Origin: an uncultured Lachnospiraceae bacterium
GTDB lineage: Bacteria > Bacillota > Clostridia > Lachnospirales > Lachnospiraceae
DNA length: 64,000 nt
Assembly: GCA_947174505.1 (NCBI GenBank)
Contig: CAMWJF010000009.1
Location: 1-64,000 of the forward strand
Reading direction: 5' to 3'
Positions 52,859 to 60,580 of the stretch are shown in pieces. Positions within the stretch are counted from its first letter, which is position 1. Each line of letters starts with the position of its first letter. The notes beneath the pieces are model-generated. The model was not told the DNA's origin, made no database searches, and saw only the letters and a list, made by a program, of their open reading frames with translations. A program made the translations under genes and the position numbers.

Positions 52859-52888
52859 TTGACGCGAAGCACTTTTCCGTTGTAGTAT
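52859..52888 (+). promoter_or_regulatory. Promoter for sstT
   Basis: TTGACG (52859-52864), 18-bp spacer, TAGTAT (52883-52888), 45 bases before ATG 52933. Confidence 0.5.
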
Positions 52889-52932
52889 AGTAAAGTAACC
52901 GATAACGAAGGTTTTACAGAAATGAGGAAATC

Positions 52933-54159
52933 ATGAAAAATGTGTGGGAGAAGTGGACAGGCATAAGTCTTGTCAAGAGAATTGTTGTGGGGCTGGTGAT
53001 CGGCGTGATTCTGGCTCTTGTGGCGCCGGGGGCATCAGGCATCGGCGTGCTGGGCGATGTGTTCGTGGGAGCGCTTAAGGGTATTGCGCCGCTTCTGGTG
53101 TTCTTTCTGGTGATAAGCGCGCTTTGCAATGCGGGCAAGTCCCACGGCGGGGTGATCAGAACGGTCATCATCCTGTATATGTTCAGTACGGTGCTGGCGG
53201 CGGTGATTGCTGTTTTTGCCAGTATGGTATTTCCGGTGGAGATGGTGCTTGTGGATGCGGCTTCGGACGCGTCGGCTGCACCCAGCGGTATCGTGGAGGT
53301 TCTGAGCACGCTGCTGATGAATGTGGTGCAAAATCCCGTGTCGTCGCTGGCGAATGCGAACTATGTGGGGATTCTGGCCTGGGCGGTGCTTCTGGGCGTA
53401 GCCTTCCGCGCGGCGGGGGAAGCGACGAAGAAGACGCTCGCTGATATTTCGGAGGCTATATCCAGAGTGGTTGTGGTTATCATTAACTTAGCGCCTTTCG
53501 GCGTGCTGGGGCTGGTTTACACCAGTGTGACGGCAAGCGGTCTGGAAGCCTTCAGGGATTACGGGAAGCTGCTGATCCTGCTGGTGGGCTGTATGCTGTT
53601 TATCTATTTTGTCACCAACCCGATTCTGGTGTACTGGTGCATCCGCAAGAACCCCTATCCGCTCATCTTCAAGTGCCTGAAGCAGAGTGCGATTACGGCT
53701 TTCTTCACAAGAAGCTCGGCGGCTAATATTCCCGTCAATATGAAAATCTGCGAGGAGATGGGACTGGATAAGGACACCTACTCAGTGACGATTCCGCTGG
53801 GCGCGACCATCAATATGGACGGCGCGGCGATCACCATTACGGTCATGACCATGGCAACCGCTTTTACACTTGGGATTAACGTGGATATTCCGACGGCGAT
53901 TATTTTAAGTCTTCTGGCGGCGCTTTCGGCATGCGGCGCATCCGGCGTGGCGGGCGGTTCGCTTCTGCTTATTCCGCTTGCATGTTCGCTTTTCGGCATT
54001 CCGGATTCGGTGTCCATGCAGGTCGTGGCAGTAGGCTTTATCATCGGCGTGATTCAGGACTCTGTGGAGACGGCGTTAAATTCCTCTTCCGATCTGCTTC
54101 TGTCGGCATCGGCGGAGTTCAGACAGTGGCGGCTGGAGGGAAAAGAAATAAAATATTAA
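52933..54159 (+). CDS. sstT: Serine/threonine:Na+ symporter (408 aa)
   Basis: Dicarboxylate/amino acid:cation symporter family, importing serine and threonine with Na+. Conserved segments: NVWEKWTGISLVKRIVVGLVIGVILA at the N terminus, FFTRSSAANIPVNMKICEEMGLDKDTYSVTIPLGATINMDGAAITITVMTMA carrying the substrate and ion site, and SACGASGVAGGSLLLIPLAC. Length matches SstT. Its own promoter and a downstream hairpin suggest a single-gene unit. Confidence 0.93.
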   Translation: MKNVWEKWTGISLVKRIVVGLVIGVILALVAPGASGIGVLGDVFVGALKGIAPLLVFFLVISALCNAGKSHGGVIRTVIILYMFSTVLAAVIAVFASMVFPVEMVLVDAASDASAAPSGIVEVLSTLLMNVVQNPVSSLANANYVGILAWAVLLGVAFRAAGEATKKTLADISEAISRVVVVIINLAPFGVLGLVYTSVTASGLEAFRDYGKLLILLVGCMLFIYFVTNPILVYWCIRKNPYPLIFKCLKQSAITAFFTRSSAANIPVNMKICEEMGLDKDTYSVTIPLGATINMDGAAITITVMTMATAFTLGINVDIPTAIILSLLAALSACGASGVAGGSLLLIPLACSLFGIPDSVSMQVVAVGFIIGVIQDSVETALNSSSDLLLSASAEFRQWRLEGKEIKY

Positions 54160-54189
54160 ATGCGGCATGGAAATTTCCGGCGAAACATA

Positions 54190-54221
54190 CGAGGGAGTAC
54201 CTGTAGCGGGTGCTCTCTTGG
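54190..54221 (+). terminator. Hairpin after sstT, possible terminator
   Basis: GAGGGAGTACC pairs with GGTGCTCTCTT (about 11 bp, three G-U pairs) around a 7-nt loop, followed by GGTTTCTT, a weak T-tract. Confidence 0.42.
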
Positions 54222-54254
54222 TTTCTTGGCGGAAACGCCTGGAATGGAGGAAGG

Positions 54255-55199
54255 ATGAAGAAAACATGCAAACAATGCGGCGCAGAATTTACGCTGTCAG
54301 AGGATGAAATTGCTTTTTACCGGGGTAAAAATCTGCATATACCGAAACGGTGTGAGAAGTGCCGCAGGGAGAATAAAGCAAAAGCGGAAGGTAAAACGGC
54401 TGAACAGGTGGTCAGACCTTATCATGGAAAAAAAGACAATGAAATAAAACGGTGGACGGCAGCGGCGGCAGTCTGTGTGCTGTTGGCGGTCGTTATCGGC
54501 GCACTGCGCGCGGGATGGGTGTTTGAAGGAGCCTGGCCCGGCGCGGCGCAGGGGGGAAGCGCGGAAATAACGGCGGACATGCAGCCGGAAATTTCCGGGG
54601 AGCTGGGCGCTGTGCCATCGGGTACGGAACAGGATACGGCACAGGGAAAGCAGGCGGAAGTATCCGGGGAGCCGGGTGATGCGCCACAGGATACGGAACA
54701 GGACCGGCAGGCGGAGGTATCCGGGGAGCCGGATGATGCGCCACCGGATACGGAACAGAACAGGCAGGCAGAAGTATCCGGGGAGCCGGGCGATGTGCTA
54801 CAGGGTACGGAACAGGATACGGCACAGGGAAAGCAGGCGGAAATTTCCGGGGAGCCGGGTGCTGCGCTGTCGGATACGCCGCAGAAAACGCCAGAGGATA
54901 GGCAGACTGCCAAGACGGCGTCGTCAGGACATACCTATTCATTCCGCAAGGCGGAATATCTGCAGGAGCATTTCGAAAAACACGGGGATGAATTTGGCTA
55001 CACAACGGCGGACGAGTATTTGGCGGGCGCAAACAGGGTAGTGGCAGCGCCGGGGGTATTACATAAACTGGAAGCGGAAGACGGGGATGATGTGTATTAT
55101 CTGGAATCCAGCAACGAGTTTGTGATCGTCTCCACGGATGGATATATTCGGACATATTTTAAGCCAAACGACGGAAAAGCATATTTTGACAGACAATAG
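54255..55199 (+). CDS. Zinc-ribbon membrane protein with repeat stalk and extracytoplasmic C-terminal domain (314 aa)
   Basis: N-terminal zinc ribbon with C5, C8, C33 and C36, a basic stretch, one membrane helix (about 66-86), then a low-complexity stalk of five imperfect 19- to 23-residue repeats (QAEVSGEPGDAPQDTEQDR type, about 105-215), and a conserved-looking C-terminal domain (about 226-314: FRKAEYLQEHFEKHGDEFGY, then NEFVIVSTDGYIRTYFKPNDGKAYFDRQ). Positive residues before the helix place the C-terminal domain outside. That domain faintly resembles BECR-fold (barnase/EndoU/colicin E5) RNase domains; this is low confidence. GGAGGAAGG precedes ATG 54255. Confidence 0.65.
   Translation: MKKTCKQCGAEFTLSEDEIAFYRGKNLHIPKRCEKCRRENKAKAEGKTAEQVVRPYHGKKDNEIKRWTAAAAVCVLLAVVIGALRAGWVFEGAWPGAAQGGSAEITADMQPEISGELGAVPSGTEQDTAQGKQAEVSGEPGDAPQDTEQDRQAEVSGEPDDAPPDTEQNRQAEVSGEPGDVLQGTEQDTAQGKQAEISGEPGAALSDTPQKTPEDRQTAKTASSGHTYSFRKAEYLQEHFEKHGDEFGYTTADEYLAGANRVVAAPGVLHKLEAEDGDDVYYLESSNEFVIVSTDGYIRTYFKPNDGKAYFDRQ
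54567..54903 (+). repeat. Tandem repeats encoding the stalk of the zinc-ribbon protein
   Basis: Five imperfect units of 57 to 69 bp, marked by CAGGCGGAAGTATCCGGGGA-like starts at 54651, 54708, 54765 and 54834 and a first divergent unit near 54580. Recombination between units would change stalk length. Confidence 0.85.
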
Positions 55200-55218
55200 G
55201 AACTTTTTGTTTTGCGCA

Positions 55219-55247
55219 TTTACTTTAGCATACTGCTATGGTAAAAT
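55219..55247 (+). promoter_or_regulatory. Promoter for the second amino acid ABC operon
   Basis: TTTACT (55219-55224), 17-bp spacer, TAAAAT (55242-55247), 66 bases before ATG 55313. Confidence 0.55.
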
Positions 55248-55312
55248 ACAAAAGTGTGTAAAATTATTTTTAAGTACAATCATAAACAGGTTCTAAAAGA
55301 GGAGGAAAGATT

Positions 55313-56113
55313 ATGAAAAAGAAACTGGTAATGGTACTGATGGCAGCGATGGCTGTCTGCGGAACGCTTGCGGGCTGCGGCGGTGCAAAGGAGACGACGG
55401 CGGATGCCGGCAACATGGTATATGCGGTGGAGGCGGGTTCCGCCGGGGAAGCGGTTGCTAACGAGAAGGGATATCAGACCAATGCGGTGGCTTCTCAGGC
55501 GGATGCGCTGATGGAAGTTGCTTCTGGCACCTCGGATGCAGCGATCATTGACCTTCTGATGGCGGGCGCCATGATCGGCGAGGGAACCAGTTATCCGAAT
55601 CTGGTACATACGGATGAGCTGACGACAGAGGAGTATGGCGTGGGATGCCGGAAAGGATCTGATCTGGCCGCTTATATTAATTTTGAGTTTGCACAGAGCT
55701 ATGCGGACGGTTCCATGAAGGAGACGGCTGAGGTTTACGGCGTGCAGGAGGCGCTTGTGGAGCAGAATGCCACTGAGTTTACGGCGTCGGCTTCTGACAG
55801 CGATGTGGCCTATATTCAGGGCAAGGGCACGCTGATTGTGGGTATTACGGAGTTTGAGCCGATGGATTATAAGGATGAATCCGGCGAGTGGATCGGCTTT
55901 GACGCGGACATGGCGCGTATGGTTGCGGAAACGCTCGGCGTGGAGGCGCAGTTCGTGGTGATTGACTGGGATAACAAGATCATGGAGCTGGATTCCAAAA
56001 ACATCGACGTTGTATGGAACGGCATGACGTTGACTGATGAGGTCAAAAACGCCATGGAGTGTACCAACGCGTACTGCAATAATGCGCAGGTAGTCGTAGT
56101 GCCCGGAAAGTAG
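55313..56113 (+). CDS. Circularly permuted amino-acid-type substrate-binding lipoprotein (266 aa)
   Basis: Signal peptide with lipobox LAGC (C22). The mature protein has type II binding-protein sequence in exchanged order. Residues 36-151 are what is normally the second half: lobe 2 start YAVEAGSAGEAVAN, DAAIIDLLMA, then the return EEYGVGCRKGSDLAAYINFEFAQ. A linker (152-170) follows, and residues 171-266 are what is normally the first half: GTLIVGITEFEPMDYKDESGEWIGFDADMARMVAETLG to the crossover YCNNAQVVVVPGK, where the protein ends. Both halves are intact, so this is a permutation rather than damage. AGAGGAGGAAAG precedes ATG 55313; permease and ATPase genes follow. Confidence 0.9.
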   Translation: MKKKLVMVLMAAMAVCGTLAGCGGAKETTADAGNMVYAVEAGSAGEAVANEKGYQTNAVASQADALMEVASGTSDAAIIDLLMAGAMIGEGTSYPNLVHTDELTTEEYGVGCRKGSDLAAYINFEFAQSYADGSMKETAEVYGVQEALVEQNATEFTASASDSDVAYIQGKGTLIVGITEFEPMDYKDESGEWIGFDADMARMVAETLGVEAQFVVIDWDNKIMELDSKNIDVVWNGMTLTDEVKNAMECTNAYCNNAQVVVVPGK

Positions 56114-56168
56114 GAAACATCAGGTAGCAAAAGCGGAATGATACATGGAGACTTTAGGAGAGTAAGGC

Positions 56169-56825
56169 ATGTTTTTAAATGTTACGAAATCGCTGCTGGA
56201 TGGTCTTTTGACTTCCTTTCAGATTTTTATTTTTACGCTGCTTTTTTCACTGCCGCTTGGGCTGCTTCTTGCCTTCGGCGCGATGAGCAGATGGAAAGCG
56301 CTGCGTGGGCTGGTCCAGACGCTTGTGTGGATCATACGGGGCACGCCGCTGATGCTGCAGCTGATTATCATTTTTTACGGCCCGGGTCTTTGGCTTGGAC
56401 ACAATATCTGGAGCGGCAGCGAGGCAGGGCGGATCACAGCGACGGTGGTGGCTTTCAGTATCAATTATGCCTGCTATTTTTCCGTGATCTTCCGGGGCGG
56501 CATCGAGGGTGTTCCTGTGGGCCAGCGGGAGGCGGGAGAGGTGCTCGGCATGACGAAGTGGCAGATCTTCTTTAAGGTCACGCTCCTGCAGATGGTGAAA
56601 CGGGTGGTGCCGCCCATGTCCAATGAAATCATTACGCTGGTGAAGGACACGTCGCTTGCGCGGATTATTGCGGCGTACGAGCTTACCTTTGCGGGCTATT
56701 CCTTTATGAAGAGCAACGGGCTTACCTGGCCGCTCTTTTATACGGGGGTGTTTTATCTTCTGTTTGTGGGGATCCTGACATTGCTGTTTAATTATATCGA
56801 ACGCAGGCTGGACTATTTCAGGTAA
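56169..56825 (+). CDS. Polar amino acid ABC transporter permease (218 aa)
   Basis: HisM/GlnP-type permease: LLDGLLTSFQIFIFTLLFSLPLGLLLAFG, RGTPLMLQLIIIFYGPGL, EAA-loop region REAGEVLGMTKWQIFFKVTLLQMVKRVVPPMSNEI and VKDTSLARIIAAYELTFAGY. ATAGGAGAG-like site before ATG 56169. It lies 55 bases after the permuted binding-protein gene and 61 before the ATPase, so the three form one importer. Confidence 0.93.
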   Translation: MFLNVTKSLLDGLLTSFQIFIFTLLFSLPLGLLLAFGAMSRWKALRGLVQTLVWIIRGTPLMLQLIIIFYGPGLWLGHNIWSGSEAGRITATVVAFSINYACYFSVIFRGGIEGVPVGQREAGEVLGMTKWQIFFKVTLLQMVKRVVPPMSNEIITLVKDTSLARIIAAYELTFAGYSFMKSNGLTWPLFYTGVFYLLFVGILTLLFNYIERRLDYFR

Positions 56826-56886
56826 AGGAAAAACCGTGGTTCCGGTGAGCCGACGCAACATAGAACGCTTCGGAATGGAGGAAAAA

Positions 56887-57663
56887 ATGGCTGTCTTAGA
56901 GGTGAAAAATATCGGAAAACATTTTGGCTCTACCAGAGTGCTTGACGACGTGAGCTTTGATCTGGAGGAAGGGAGCGCGCTGGCGATCATCGGCTCCTCC
57001 GGCTCCGGCAAGACGACGCTCCTACGCTGTCTGAATTTTCTGGAGACGCCGGACCGCGGCTCCATCGCGGTGCGGGGGGAAACCCTGTTTGACGCGGACA
57101 ATCCTGCCAAAGGGCAGGAGAAGGATCTGCGCACCAAAAGACTGCATTTCGGCATGGTGTTTCAGGCGTTTCATCTGTTCCCGCAGTATACGGCGCTGGA
57201 AAATGTGACGCTGGCGGAAACGCTTCTTTCGAAGGAGCGGCCGGACTTTAAGCAGAAGAAAAAGGAAATTCTGGAGGAGATCGAGGCTCATGGGAAATCG
57301 CTTCTGGATCAGATGGGGCTTTCGGAGCGCATGGATCATTATCCCCATCAGCTTTCCGGTGGGCAACAGCAGAGAGTTGCCATTGCCAGGGCGCTGGCGC
57401 TGAAGCCGGATATCCTCTGTTTCGACGAGCCGACCTCGGCCCTTGACCCGGAGCTGACGGGGGAGGTGCTAAAGGTAATCAGGGGGCTTGCCCAACAGCA
57501 TACGACCATGATTATCGTAACCCATGAAATGAGCTTCGCCAGAGATGTGGCGGATCAGATCATCTTTATGGACGAGGGCGTGATCGTGGAGCAGGGTGAC
57601 GCCAGACAGGTGATCGACCATCCGAAGGAGGAACGTACGCGACAGTTTTTGACAAAATATTGA
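56887..57663 (+). CDS. Polar amino acid ABC transporter ATP-binding protein (258 aa)
   Basis: GlnQ-type ATPase: Walker A GSSGSGKTT near 37, Q-loop MVFQAFHLFPQYTALENV, signature [19 protein letters not shown], Walker [14 protein letters not shown], switch His in MIIVTHEMSFARD. A 17-residue insertion around DADNPAKGQEKDLRTK precedes the Q-loop. GGAGG lies 6 bases before ATG 56887; ATG 56875 is less likely. Energises the importer with the permuted binding protein. Confidence 0.93.
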   Translation: MAVLEVKNIGKHFGSTRVLDDVSFDLEEGSALAIIGSSGSGKTTLLRCLNFLETPDRGSIAVRGETLFDADNPAKGQEKDLRTKRLHFGMVFQAFHLFPQYTALENVTLAETLLSKERPDFKQKKKEILEEIEAHGKSLLDQMGLSERMDHYPHQLSGGQQQRVAIARALALKPDILCFDEPTSALDPELTGEVLKVIRGLAQQHTTMIIVTHEMSFARDVADQIIFMDEGVIVEQGDARQVIDHPKEERTRQFLTKY

Positions 57664-57673
57664 CATGAGAGGG

Positions 57674-57697
57674 GCTTGCCTTATGGCAGGCTTCTAT
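57674..57697 (+). terminator. Rho-independent terminator after the ABC operon
   Basis: GCTTGCC (57674-57680), TTAT, GGCAGGC (57685-57691), then TTCTATT. Confidence 0.65.
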
Positions 57698-57734
57698 TAT
57701 GTAATGAGTAATTGCGACAACATAAATCATTTAA

Positions 57735-57784
57735 GGAGAATGCGGGGCATTCTCTGAATCGAGCACGCGGGTGCTCGATTTTTA
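57735..57784. repeat. Two-hairpin intergenic repeat element, copy 2
   Basis: Hairpin 1: GAGAATGC, GGG, GCATTCTC (57736-57754). Hairpin 2: AATCGAGCA, 6-nt loop, TGCTCGATT (57757-57780), then TTTACT. It matches copy 1 at 32815 except for loop changes and one G-C to A-T pair swap in hairpin 2. Confidence 0.85.
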
Positions 57785-57886
57785 CTACCTTTTTTGGAAA
57801 AAGTACCATAGATTTTGGGCGGCCCGGATGGTATCGTGGAAGCAGAAGACAGAAACAGTAAAAACGGAAGAGGAGGAAATGGGCAT

Positions 57887-58390
57887 ATGATTATGGAGAT
57901 TATCAGTATTCTGCTGGGTGTTTTCCTGCTGGGAGCGATAGATTATGGAAGTGGGGGTGTTAACTTAAGGGGAATCGTTTTTCTGTTGGACTTTCCGTCC
58001 CTGATCATTATATTGGCATTTACTGCGCCGGTATTGTTCCGGGGTGGAATATGGAAGGATTTTCTGAGGGCGTGGAGACTGCTGAAGAAGAACTATACCT
58101 GTCATTTGAGTGAGATCAGGCGGTCTTTGGATGTGGTGGAAATGCTGCAGAAACAGGTGCTCTGTGCGGGGATTGCCAGTATGCTTCTCTCTTTTATTCA
58201 TATTCTGGGTGGGTTGTCTGATCTGGCCAGTTTGGGGCCTCATGTGGCGGTGGCGATTCTGACTATGCTGTATGCCGTGGTTTTTGAGATGCTGCTTCTG
58301 CCCCTGCAGATCGAGGCAAAGCGCCGGATTGCCGACTATATGCAAGTGGATACAGAAGAAATAACCATAACAGAGGACGGGAGGATATGA
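57887..58390 (+). CDS. Short MotA-like proton-channel homologue (167 aa)
   Basis: Membrane protein with a MotA-like pattern: VNLRGIVFLLDFPSLIIILAFTAPVLF, a cytoplasmic helical loop (LRAWRLLKKNYTCHLSEIRRSLDVVEMLQKQ), and the paired channel helices GIASMLLSFIHILGGLSDLASLGPHVAVAILTMLYAVVFEMLLLPLQIEAKRRI, closely following the MotA TM3-TM4 layout. It is much shorter than flagellar MotA (about 250-295 aa) and no MotB is adjacent. GAGGAGGAAATG precedes ATG 57887. Its stop overlaps the next start as ATGA (58387-58390), linking it to a membrane-bound LuxR-type regulator. Confidence 0.72.
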   Translation: MIMEIISILLGVFLLGAIDYGSGGVNLRGIVFLLDFPSLIIILAFTAPVLFRGGIWKDFLRAWRLLKKNYTCHLSEIRRSLDVVEMLQKQVLCAGIASMLLSFIHILGGLSDLASLGPHVAVAILTMLYAVVFEMLLLPLQIEAKRRIADYMQVDTEEITITEDGRI

Positions 58391-59001
58391 AAAAGCATAC
58401 GCTCCGGATTCTGCTGGGGACCGCGTATGTGTTTCTTCTGACGATACTACTTCTGTATCAGGCAGGTCTGTTCGGCGGGAGACGGGAGTGGACGGTTGCC
58501 GTACTTGGGACGCTGCTTCTCGGCGTCGCGCTGGCGGTGGTTCTGGCGCTCTACCTTCGGGTGAATGACCGGATTGCAAAATTGGAAGAGCATCCGTGTG
58601 TGGGAAAGGCGGGGCGGGAAACAGGGACAGACAAGGATACGGTTATGCCGGGAACCGTTGGAGAGGCGTGTACATCCGCAGGAAAAGACGGATTGTTTGG
58701 GAGTGGGAATACATCTGCCGTCGGGGACAGCCGGTCGGCGCCGCGAAGCTACGAGGAGATTTACGCCTGTTTTCTGGCGGTTATGGAGGCGTGTGCGCTC
58801 TCCGAGCGGGAGCTGGAGGTGGCATGGCTTCTCTACAGGGGCTATACCAACAGGCAGATCGGAGAAGCCCTCTATATCGCGGAGACTACGGTGAAAAAGC
58901 ACGTGTCCCACATTTACCAGAAGATGGGGGTGTGCAGCAGAAAGGAATTTCGGGGCAGGGTGCGGACAGGCTTCCTTTCCGGGTCACACCCCGGCGGATG
59001 A
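58387..59001 (+). CDS. Membrane-anchored LuxR-type transcriptional regulator (204 aa)
   Basis: Two N-terminal membrane helices (about 7-27 and 36-58), a variable linker (60-125), and a C-terminal LuxR/GerE helix-turn-helix (about 138-195): LSERELEVAWLLYRGYTNRQIGEALYIAETTVKKHVSHIYQKMGVCSRKEF. No receiver or ligand-binding domain is present. DNA binding from the membrane is implied, with the input probably coming from the MotA-like protein translated just before it. Its last 18 bases overlap the convergent MATE gene. Confidence 0.85.
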   Translation: MKKHTLRILLGTAYVFLLTILLLYQAGLFGGRREWTVAVLGTLLLGVALAVVLALYLRVNDRIAKLEEHPCVGKAGRETGTDKDTVMPGTVGEACTSAGKDGLFGSGNTSAVGDSRSAPRSYEEIYACFLAVMEACALSERELEVAWLLYRGYTNRQIGEALYIAETTVKKHVSHIYQKMGVCSRKEFRGRVRTGFLSGSHPGG

Positions 59002-60381
59002 GCCGACTGCGGTTTCCTCTGCGAACAGGTCTTCTCTTGTAATGTTTTTCAGCCATTTTCCGCTGCGGTAATGCCTGATCACCCAGGGCCATTTCACAAA
59101 CTCGTCGGTGCACAGCAGAAAGTACACCCAGAGAACGGGCAGCTTGAAAACGAAGGCAGCGAGAAAGCCAAGCGGCACCGCGTAGCCCCACATATCGATC
59201 ACATCGCAGATCAGGCCGAAACGGCTGTCGCCGCCTGCGCGGAATACACCCGCGATCAGCGTGGTGTTGACGGCTGCCCCCATGATGTAGTAGGTGTTGA
59301 TGAGCAGCATATATTTCAGATAGTGCATGGCTGTTTCGGACAGTTTGGCAAAGTGCAGCACAAAGGGGGTGGCGAAAAGCACCAGCACGCCGCCGATGGC
59401 GCCGGTGATAACGGTGAGCTTCATCAGCCTGGAGGCGTAGGATTTTGCGCTTTCCATATTTCCCTCACCCATCACATTGCCAAGCAGGATACCGCCTGCG
59501 CTGGCGGTGCCGAAGCAGAGTACGGTGCCGAAATTCCTGACAACGACTACCAGAGAGTTTGCAGCTACCGCGTCGGAGCCCATGTGCCCCAGAATCACGG
59601 AGTACATGGAGAAGGCAACGCTCCATGCCAGATCGTTGGCGAGGGCTGGCAGGGAAAGGCGGAGGAAGTCCTGAAAGAGAAGCCTGTTCTTCAGGAACAT
59701 GTAACTGAATTTCAGCTTGATATCCGTGCTGAACAGGGACACCACGATACAGCCAAGCAGTTCAATCACACGGGACAGGGCAGTCGCGATGGCGACGCCG
59801 GTGGCGCCGAGCTGCGGCGCGCCGAAGAGTCCGAAGATAAACACGGCGTTCAGGAAAATATTCAGGGTGAAAGCCATGACATTTAACACCATGCTGACAG
59901 TGACCCGTCCGATACTGCGCAGGATCGCCAGGTACACTTCTATAATGCCCCAGCAGAGATAGGTGACTGCCATCACGCGAAGATACCCGGCTCCGATTCC
60001 GATCAGTTCCGCGTCGTCTGTGAAAAGCTTCATCAGAAGCTCCGGCGCAAAGAAGGCAAATGCGGAGAAGCACAGGGAGATAATCAGGGAAAACCGCATG
60101 GCAATGCCCTGAATGGCGCGGATCGGCTGGAGATCGCCCTTTCCCCAATACTGCGCGCTCAGCATGGACGCGCCCGTTCCCAGACCGTAATAGATCATAA
60201 AGAGAACGCTGGCGTAGTTGGCGGCCAGCGACACGGCGGAGATGGAGGACTGTCCCACATAATTCAGCATAACTACGTCCGCGGAGCTCACGGCGGCGCT
60301 TAACAGATTCTGAATGACAATCGGAATCACCAGCTTAATAATTTTGCTGTAAAAGTTATCTTTGGCAGCGGCTGTATTCAT
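58984..60381 (-). CDS. MATE family efflux transporter (465 aa)
   Basis: Twelve-helix MATE antiporter: FYSKIIKLVIPIVIQNLLSAAVSSADVVMLNYVGQSSISAVSLA at the N terminus, ILRSIGRVTVSMVLNVMAFTLNIFLNAVFIFG and TTLIAGVFRAGGDSRFGLICD. Divergent from a second MATE gene at 60581. Substrate unknown. Confidence 0.93.
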   Translation of the reverse strand: MNTAAAKDNFYSKIIKLVIPIVIQNLLSAAVSSADVVMLNYVGQSSISAVSLAANYASVLFMIYYGLGTGASMLSAQYWGKGDLQPIRAIQGIAMRFSLIISLCFSAFAFFAPELLMKLFTDDAELIGIGAGYLRVMAVTYLCWGIIEVYLAILRSIGRVTVSMVLNVMAFTLNIFLNAVFIFGLFGAPQLGATGVAIATALSRVIELLGCIVVSLFSTDIKLKFSYMFLKNRLLFQDFLRLSLPALANDLAWSVAFSMYSVILGHMGSDAVAANSLVVVVRNFGTVLCFGTASAGGILLGNVMGEGNMESAKSYASRLMKLTVITGAIGGVLVLFATPFVLHFAKLSETAMHYLKYMLLINTYYIMGAAVNTTLIAGVFRAGGDSRFGLICDVIDMWGYAVPLGFLAAFVFKLPVLWVYFLLCTDEFVKWPWVIRHYRSGKWLKNITREDLFAEETAVGSSAGV

Positions 60382-60506
60382 AGAAGAAACCCTCCGTTTT
60401 TTGCGTAAAGTGATAACATCTTAATACATTCCTTTTCCCATGTCAATCGGTTTTCCCGAACATAAAAAATTTTTTAAAATATTTGAATTTTTCATGAAAA
60501 TGCTAC

Positions 60507-60534
60507 TTGCGTTTTTGCAACAGTGTGATAAAAT
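60507..60534 (+). promoter_or_regulatory. Promoter candidate for the MATE gene at 60581
   Basis: TTGCGT (60507-60512), 16-bp spacer, TAAAAT (60529-60534). Confidence 0.42.
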
Positions 60535-60580
60535 CGTCCTCAAATGATTAGAGCGAAAAGCTTAATGATGGAGGCGTATT

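Noticed and set aside
55313..56113. Truncated or frameshifted binding-protein gene
   Set aside because: Although it lacks the normal N-terminal order, both halves are complete in one uninterrupted frame with a good signal peptide, so permutation explains it better than damage.
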